A stretch of 8,929 bases of DNA from Candidatus Kapaibacterium sp. (GTDB taxonomy: Bacteria; Bacteroidota; Ignavibacteria; Kapaibacteriales; UBA2268), in NCBI GenBank assembly GCA_030835065.1, contig JAUQWR010000116.1, forward strand, positions 1 through 8,929. Reading direction: 5' to 3'. A model generated the notes under the pieces. It was given only the letters and a program-made list of their open reading frames with translations. It made no database searches and had not been told where the DNA came from. Made by a program: the position numbers and the translations under genes. This document shows, in pieces, positions 6,209-8,929 of the stretch (positions are counted from its first letter, which is position 1; every line of letters starts with the position of its first letter).

Positions 6209-6913
6209 ATGAAATATTTTTTGATGTCATTAATGATTTTTGCAATTATCGGATGTGATAAGGAAGATGATATTATAGATCCGAAACCAATTGAGAATGT
6301 ACAATACGAGTATGTGTTTAATTCTACTTCTGATATGTGGCAAGCTGAATTTACAGATGTAAATCCCAAATTAGATACGATATATAATTTTAATTATGCG
6401 ATCGAAAATTTACCAAATCCGCTTACTGGCAATGGAATGAAGCTGCAAAGTAATAACCATAGCGACGATTTGTTTATGTATATTAAAAAGAAAATTACAA
6501 ACTTGAAGCCAAATTCAAATTACAAAGTAAGTTTGGATATAAATTTAGCAACTGAGCCACCACAAAATTCAGTTGGAGTAGGTGGCAGCCCGGGTGCTTC
6601 AGTAGTACTTAAGGCAGGTGCTTCAGAAATAGAGCCTAAGAGATTATTAGAAACACAAGAATATGTCACATTAAACATAGGCAAAGGTCAGCAATCCACT
6701 GAAGGAAGTGATCTAAAAATAATTGGAGACATATCCAATGGCAAAGAAAAGTATGAATACACAATAATAAATAGAAAAAATAATACTGAATATGTGGCCA
6801 AAACCGATGCTAATGGCAATTTGTGGATTTGTATTGGCACCGATTCAGGATATGAAGGTATTACAACAATATATTTCACAAAAATAAAACTAAGTTTAAA
6901 CCTAAAACCCTAA
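6209..6913 (+). CDS. Probable surface-exposed lipoprotein, uncharacterised family
   Basis: A 234-residue lipoprotein precursor: short signal peptide MKYFLMSLMIFA, lipobox IIGC with Cys16 as the lipidated residue, then DKEDD. The Lys followed by acidic residues right after the Cys resembles the lipoprotein export signal that sends Bacteroidota lipoproteins to the cell surface. AAAGGA seven bases before the ATG supports the start. The mature part appears beta-rich and soluble. A distinctive conserved-looking core is ATEPPQNSVGVGGSPGASV (114-132), followed by VLKAG (133-137), EPKR (142-145), LNIGKG (155-160) and WICIGTDSGYEG (206-217). I recall this pattern from unnamed secreted proteins of several phyla (inference from memory, no search), but no function is known to me. 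A jelly-roll, carbohydrate-binding-like fold is possible but unproven. It is monocistronic, with a strong terminator just after it. Confidence 0.82.
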   Translation: MKYFLMSLMIFAIIGCDKEDDIIDPKPIENVQYEYVFNSTSDMWQAEFTDVNPKLDTIYNFNYAIENLPNPLTGNGMKLQSNNHSDDLFMYIKKKITNLKPNSNYKVSLDINLATEPPQNSVGVGGSPGASVVLKAGASEIEPKRLLETQEYVTLNIGKGQQSTEGSDLKIIGDISNGKEKYEYTIINRKNNTEYVAKTDANGNLWICIGTDSGYEGITTIYFTKIKLSLNLKP

Positions 6914-6933
6914 TAAATAATATGATTACCCTG

Positions 6934-6981
6934 AGTCCGGAGGTCATTCACCTTGTTAAATGTCCCTCCGGGCTATTTTTT
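6934..6981 (+). terminator. Intrinsic terminator of the lipoprotein gene, overlapping the convergent stop codon
   Basis: AGTCCGGAGG (6934-6943) pairs with CCTCCGGGCT (6965-6974) in a 10-bp GC-rich stem with one G-U pair and a 21-nt loop, followed by a T6 run (6976-6981). It begins about 20 bp after the lipoprotein stop. Its right arm includes two bases of the TAG stop (6975-6973) of the DUF1648 gene coming from the other side. In that direction the hairpin has no U-tract, so it is a strong terminator only for the plus strand. Confidence 0.88.
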
Positions 6982-7473
6982 ATTAGCTTTAATTAAATAA
7001 ATAATAAGCTGCGAAAAAATTCCAATAATTAATGCCGGAAAAAGCAAGAATTCCATTTTTGTGTTACCATTAATTGAATTTGCTATGTGTATTAAAATTA
7101 AATTGAACATCAAAGCAATTGTTATCTTCAATGATCTAATAAACCGTGTAGCCAAAATGTATTGTTTCTCAACATTTTCTGCAGTAATTTCGCTAGGAAA
7201 ATTAAATTTATGAGGAAATTTATTGATAATAGTCATACCAATATATAATACACTTGTAATAATAGGTAGCAAGATCAACTCATTTTTATTGCCCCAACGA
7301 TCAATATTGCCTTTAAAATCGAAATGCATAGGTACAATATCAGGCAAACTAAACCAAAAATAAAGAAAAAGCACCCAGACTGAAAAAATCAGGAGCAATC
7401 CCAAATATTCCATATATTTATCTTTTGGCTGAAGCTTGATATCAATCTTCGGTCTTATTTCCTTTGTTATCAA
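6973..7473 (-). CDS. DUF1648-domain four-helix membrane protein
   Basis: A 166-residue integral membrane protein with hydrophobic segments at about 22-42, 65-83, 115-133 and 141-162. Between the first two lies the DUF1648 signature LPDIVPMHFDFKGNIDRWGNK (43-63), also found at the N-terminus of SdpI-type immunity proteins. Function is unknown; the SdpI link suggests envelope protection but does not prove it, since only the DUF1648 part is present. The start is TTG 7473, supported by AAAGGAG exactly seven bases upstream; the first in-frame ATG (Met21) would leave off the cytoplasmic N-terminus. The start lies inside the acetyltransferase gene (32-bp overlap), so translation is probably coupled to it. 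Confidence 0.85.
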   Translation of the reverse strand: MITKEIRPKIDIKLQPKDKYMEYLGLLLIFSVWVLFLYFWFSLPDIVPMHFDFKGNIDRWGNKNELILLPIITSVLYIGMTIINKFPHKFNFPSEITAENVEKQYILATRFIRSLKITIALMFNLILIHIANSINGNTKMEFLLFPALIIGIFSQLIIYLIKANKK

Positions 7474-7993
7474 AATTGAACTCCTTTGGATATTTCAATA
7501 AGCCTTGTGAATTTTTTAAAGAATTTTCAAATAATTCCAAAAACATAAAATTCTGGTCCGGAACTTCTAATTCCATTTTAATTCCCCAATTGCTGGCAGG
7601 TTTGAAGCCAAATCTAGGATAATATTTTTCATGACCGACAAGATTAATTGATTTGTAACCAAGAGTTTTAGCACGGTTAATACTTTCTCTAATCAAAATT
7701 GAGCCTATGCCTTTGTTTTGATGGTCTGGATGAACTGATACCGGAGCTAAAACTAAAGTATCGATAATTACATCTTCGTGTTCGATATGCCCGAGAGTAA
7801 GCATAATATGCCCAACAATATTCCCATCTTGCTCAGCAACTATTGATAAATCATGAATAAAAGCATCGCTATTTCTGAGCCTGACTACTAAATCTTGTTC
7901 GTCTCCATCAGCAAATGGCATTGTTTTAAAAGCCAATTCAGTTAACTCATAAACTGCGTCATAATCTTTAATTTGTTCTGTTCTAATTATCAT
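7442..7993 (-). CDS. GNAT family N-acetyltransferase (YhbS-like)
   Basis: A 183-residue cytoplasmic acetyl-CoA-dependent acetyltransferase. Seen: IRTEQIKDYDAVYELTELAF (3-22) as the N-terminal GNAT beta1-alpha1; LSIVAEQDGNIVGHIMLT (49-66); the acetyl-CoA-binding motif A VSVHPDHQNKGIGSILIRE (85-103), with the QxxGxG pyrophosphate loop at 92-97; and LVGHEKYYPRFGFKPAS (118-134), typical of the YhbS subgroup. The substrate is not known. ATG 7993 is preferred over TTG 8005 because GGA lies at a suitable distance and the motif starts directly after it. It is the first gene of a two-gene unit with the DUF1648 protein, and divergent from the arsenite permease. Confidence 0.9.
   Translation of the reverse strand: MIIRTEQIKDYDAVYELTELAFKTMPFADGDEQDLVVRLRNSDAFIHDLSIVAEQDGNIVGHIMLTLGHIEHEDVIIDTLVLAPVSVHPDHQNKGIGSILIRESINRAKTLGYKSINLVGHEKYYPRFGFKPASNWGIKMELEVPDQNFMFLELFENSLKNSQGLLKYPKEFNFDNKGNKTED
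7481..7487 (-). promoter_or_regulatory. Shine-Dalgarno site (AAAGGAG) selecting a TTG start
   Basis: AAAGGAG on the minus strand lies within the acetyltransferase coding sequence, seven bases before TTG 7473. The match and spacing are near ideal, which is the main reason to accept the rare TTG start for the DUF1648 gene. Confidence 0.75.
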
Positions 7994-8309
7994 TTTTAAT
8001 TCCAATAATTAATTCATCTATTTATACGATTAAACAAGTCATTTGTTCAAATTATGCCAAAATACATTAAAGCGAAATTAGAGATTATTTCCTACTTTAT
8101 AAGATAAGGCAATTATAAATTTCAATAATACTTCAAAAATTTAATATAATATTAAAATATTTAATAATAAATGAATATTGTATTAATAATTAGTAGTAAG
8201 GAAATTTAATATATAACAATTCGTTGAAAAGCGAAATGAAAAATAATTTTATATATAATTATATATATTTAAATTTGTATAATTCGCTGTTTAATAAAAT
8301 GAGAAGAAG
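7994..8309. other. Divergent intergenic region, about 316 bp, AT-rich, several dyads
   Basis: It separates the acetyltransferase and the ACR3 permease and holds no credible gene; the longest ATG frames I see are a dozen to 17 codons (from 8054 and 8172). It contains three inverted repeats: TTTAATATAATATTAAA (8140-8156, 8-bp arms around one base), TTCGTTGAAAAGCGAA (8220-8235, imperfect) and an 18-bp perfect AT palindrome at 8250-8267. The word AGCGAAAT occurs at 8071 and 8230. Regulation of both flanking genes must sit here. Confidence 0.55.
8250..8283 (+). promoter_or_regulatory. Candidate promoter/operator of the arsenite permease
   Basis: A perfect TATAAT (8278-8283) is directly preceded by TAAATTTG (8270-8277), which matches the Bacteroidota -7 element TAnnTTTG, so either type of -10 could be used. 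No good -35 is present. That zone is filled by the palindrome TATATATAATTATATATA (8250-8267), the position where an ArsR/SmtB-type repressor would bind. AT-only symmetry is common by chance in such sequence. Confidence 0.35.
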
Positions 8310-8312
8310 ATG

Positions 8313-8929
8313 ATGAAGGCAAAATTAAAATTTTTAGACAGATATCTTACTCTATGGATATTCCTGGCAATGTTTGTAGGAGTGCTATGGGGATACTTTT
8401 TCCCGTCGATAGTTAATTTTTGGAATGGATTTAACTCTGGTACTACTAATATTCCTATCGCAATTGGATTGATACTTATGATGTTTCCTCCTCTTGCTAA
8501 AGTAAAATATGAAGAACTATTCGATGTTTTTAAGAATAAAAAAGTATTAACTCTCTCATTGATTCAGAATTGGATTATTGGTCCTATTTTAATGTTTGTA
8601 TTAGCGATAATATTTTTGCCAGACAAACCTGAATATATGGCTGGACTTATCATGATCGGATTGGCAAGATGTATTGCTATGGTAATTGTGTGGAACGACT
8701 TGGCTGGTGGAGATAGAGAGTATGCTGCAGGTCTTGTTGCTTTCAATTCGATTTTTCAAATACTTTTCTTTTCGGTTTATGCATACTTCTTTTTAGGCTT
8801 ACTTCCATCTGTGTTTGGGCTTAAAACCTTCCAAGTAAATATTTCAATAGCTCAGATTGCAGAATCAGTAATGATTTATCTGGGTATTCCTTTTGCATTA
8901 GGATTTATTATCCGATTTGCTTTAAAAAA
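8313..8929 (+). CDS. acr3: ACR3 family arsenite efflux permease (5' part, cut by window end)
   Basis: The first 205 codons with no stop; the family is usually around 350 residues. ACR3 proteins are inner-membrane permeases with about ten helices (BART superfamily) that expel arsenite, and sometimes antimonite, using the proton gradient. Seen: a first helix at about 10-31; [24 protein letters not shown] (46-69), the highly conserved ACR3 signature; [12 protein letters not shown] (87-98); and [19 protein letters not shown] (116-134) with Cys120, the conserved metalloid-binding cysteine. The conserved Glu of a later helix lies beyond the window. Start: ATG 8313 or 8310 are equally in frame; GAGAAG (8301-8306) is better spaced for 8313. 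No arsR, arsC or arsenite methylase is in the window; partners could follow downstream. Confidence 0.93.
   Translation, partial: MKAKLKFLDRYLTLWIFLAMFVGVLWGYFFPSIVNFWNGFNSGTTNIPIAIGLILMMFPPLAKVKYEELFDVFKNKKVLTLSLIQNWIIGPILMFVLAIIFLPDKPEYMAGLIMIGLARCIAMVIVWNDLAGGDREYAAGLVAFNSIFQILFFSVYAYFFLGLLPSVFGLKTFQVNISIAQIAESVMIYLGIPFALGFIIRFALK

Noticed and set aside
6973..7993. The acetyltransferase plus DUF1648 protein as a toxin-antitoxin or immunity pair
   Set aside because: YhbS-like proteins are not the GNAT toxin type (no partner ribbon-helix-helix antitoxin), and DUF1648 alone does not make an SdpI immunity protein. The idea is kept only as an open question.
8054..8107. Short ATG frame (17 codons) in the region before the permease
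   Set aside because: No ribosome-binding site, no homology signal, very short.
1..8929. CRISPR array, tRNA or rRNA genes, insertion sequences, prophage or integrative elements
   Set aside because: No regularly spaced repeats, tRNA-like cloverleaf, transposase, integrase or paired terminal repeats were seen on reading both strands; base composition looks even across the genes.

Overview
The window looks like an ordinary chromosomal segment of an AT-rich, Gram-negative member of the FCB superphylum (Bacteroidota / Chlorobi / Ignavibacteria / Kapabacteria-like). Three things point there: a secreted protein with a type IX secretion (T9SS, Por) C-terminal sorting domain; a lipoprotein whose sequence after the lipobox cysteine resembles the Bacteroidota surface-export signal; and a glycine C-acetyltransferase that starts MYGKMK, as Bacteroidota homologues do. 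Several genes have clear Shine-Dalgarno sequences (GAGGAG, AAAGGAG, AAAGGA, GGAG). Typical Bacteroidia and Flavobacteriia mostly lack these, so I lean, as inference only, towards the Chlorobi/Ignavibacteria/Kapabacteria side.

Layout. 90-2199 (minus): a tight two-gene operon, an HMG-CoA-lyase-like enzyme followed by a family III (CaiB/BaiF) CoA-transferase. Together they could activate a branched dicarboxylate such as 3-hydroxy-3-methylglutarate and cleave its CoA ester. 2397-3239 (minus): a T9SS-exported protein of unknown function with its own terminator. 3395-4639 (plus): kbl, with a good sigma70-like promoter and a strong terminator. 4706-5404 (plus): an outer-membrane beta-barrel related to PagL lipid A deacylases. 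5475-6140 (minus): a SanA/ElyC-type (DUF218) envelope protein. 6209-6913 (plus): a probable surface lipoprotein of an unnamed family. 6973-7993 (minus): an overlapping pair, a YhbS-like GNAT acetyltransferase followed by a small four-helix DUF1648 membrane protein that starts with TTG. 8313-8929 (plus): the first 205 codons of an ACR3 arsenite efflux permease, cut by the window end.

The genes do not form one pathway. They divide into small-molecule catabolism (CoA-transferase, lyase, Kbl), cell-envelope functions (T9SS cargo, PagL-like barrel, SanA, lipoprotein, DUF1648) and arsenic resistance. I see no rRNA, tRNA, CRISPR array, insertion sequence, phage gene or attachment site, and nothing that clearly forms a new multi-gene system. 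The most useful leads are the enzyme pair at the left end, the altered catalytic Glu region in the PagL-like protein, the surface lipoprotein of unknown function, and the translation-initiation details (stop/SD overlap, TTG start, four-codon upstream ORF).
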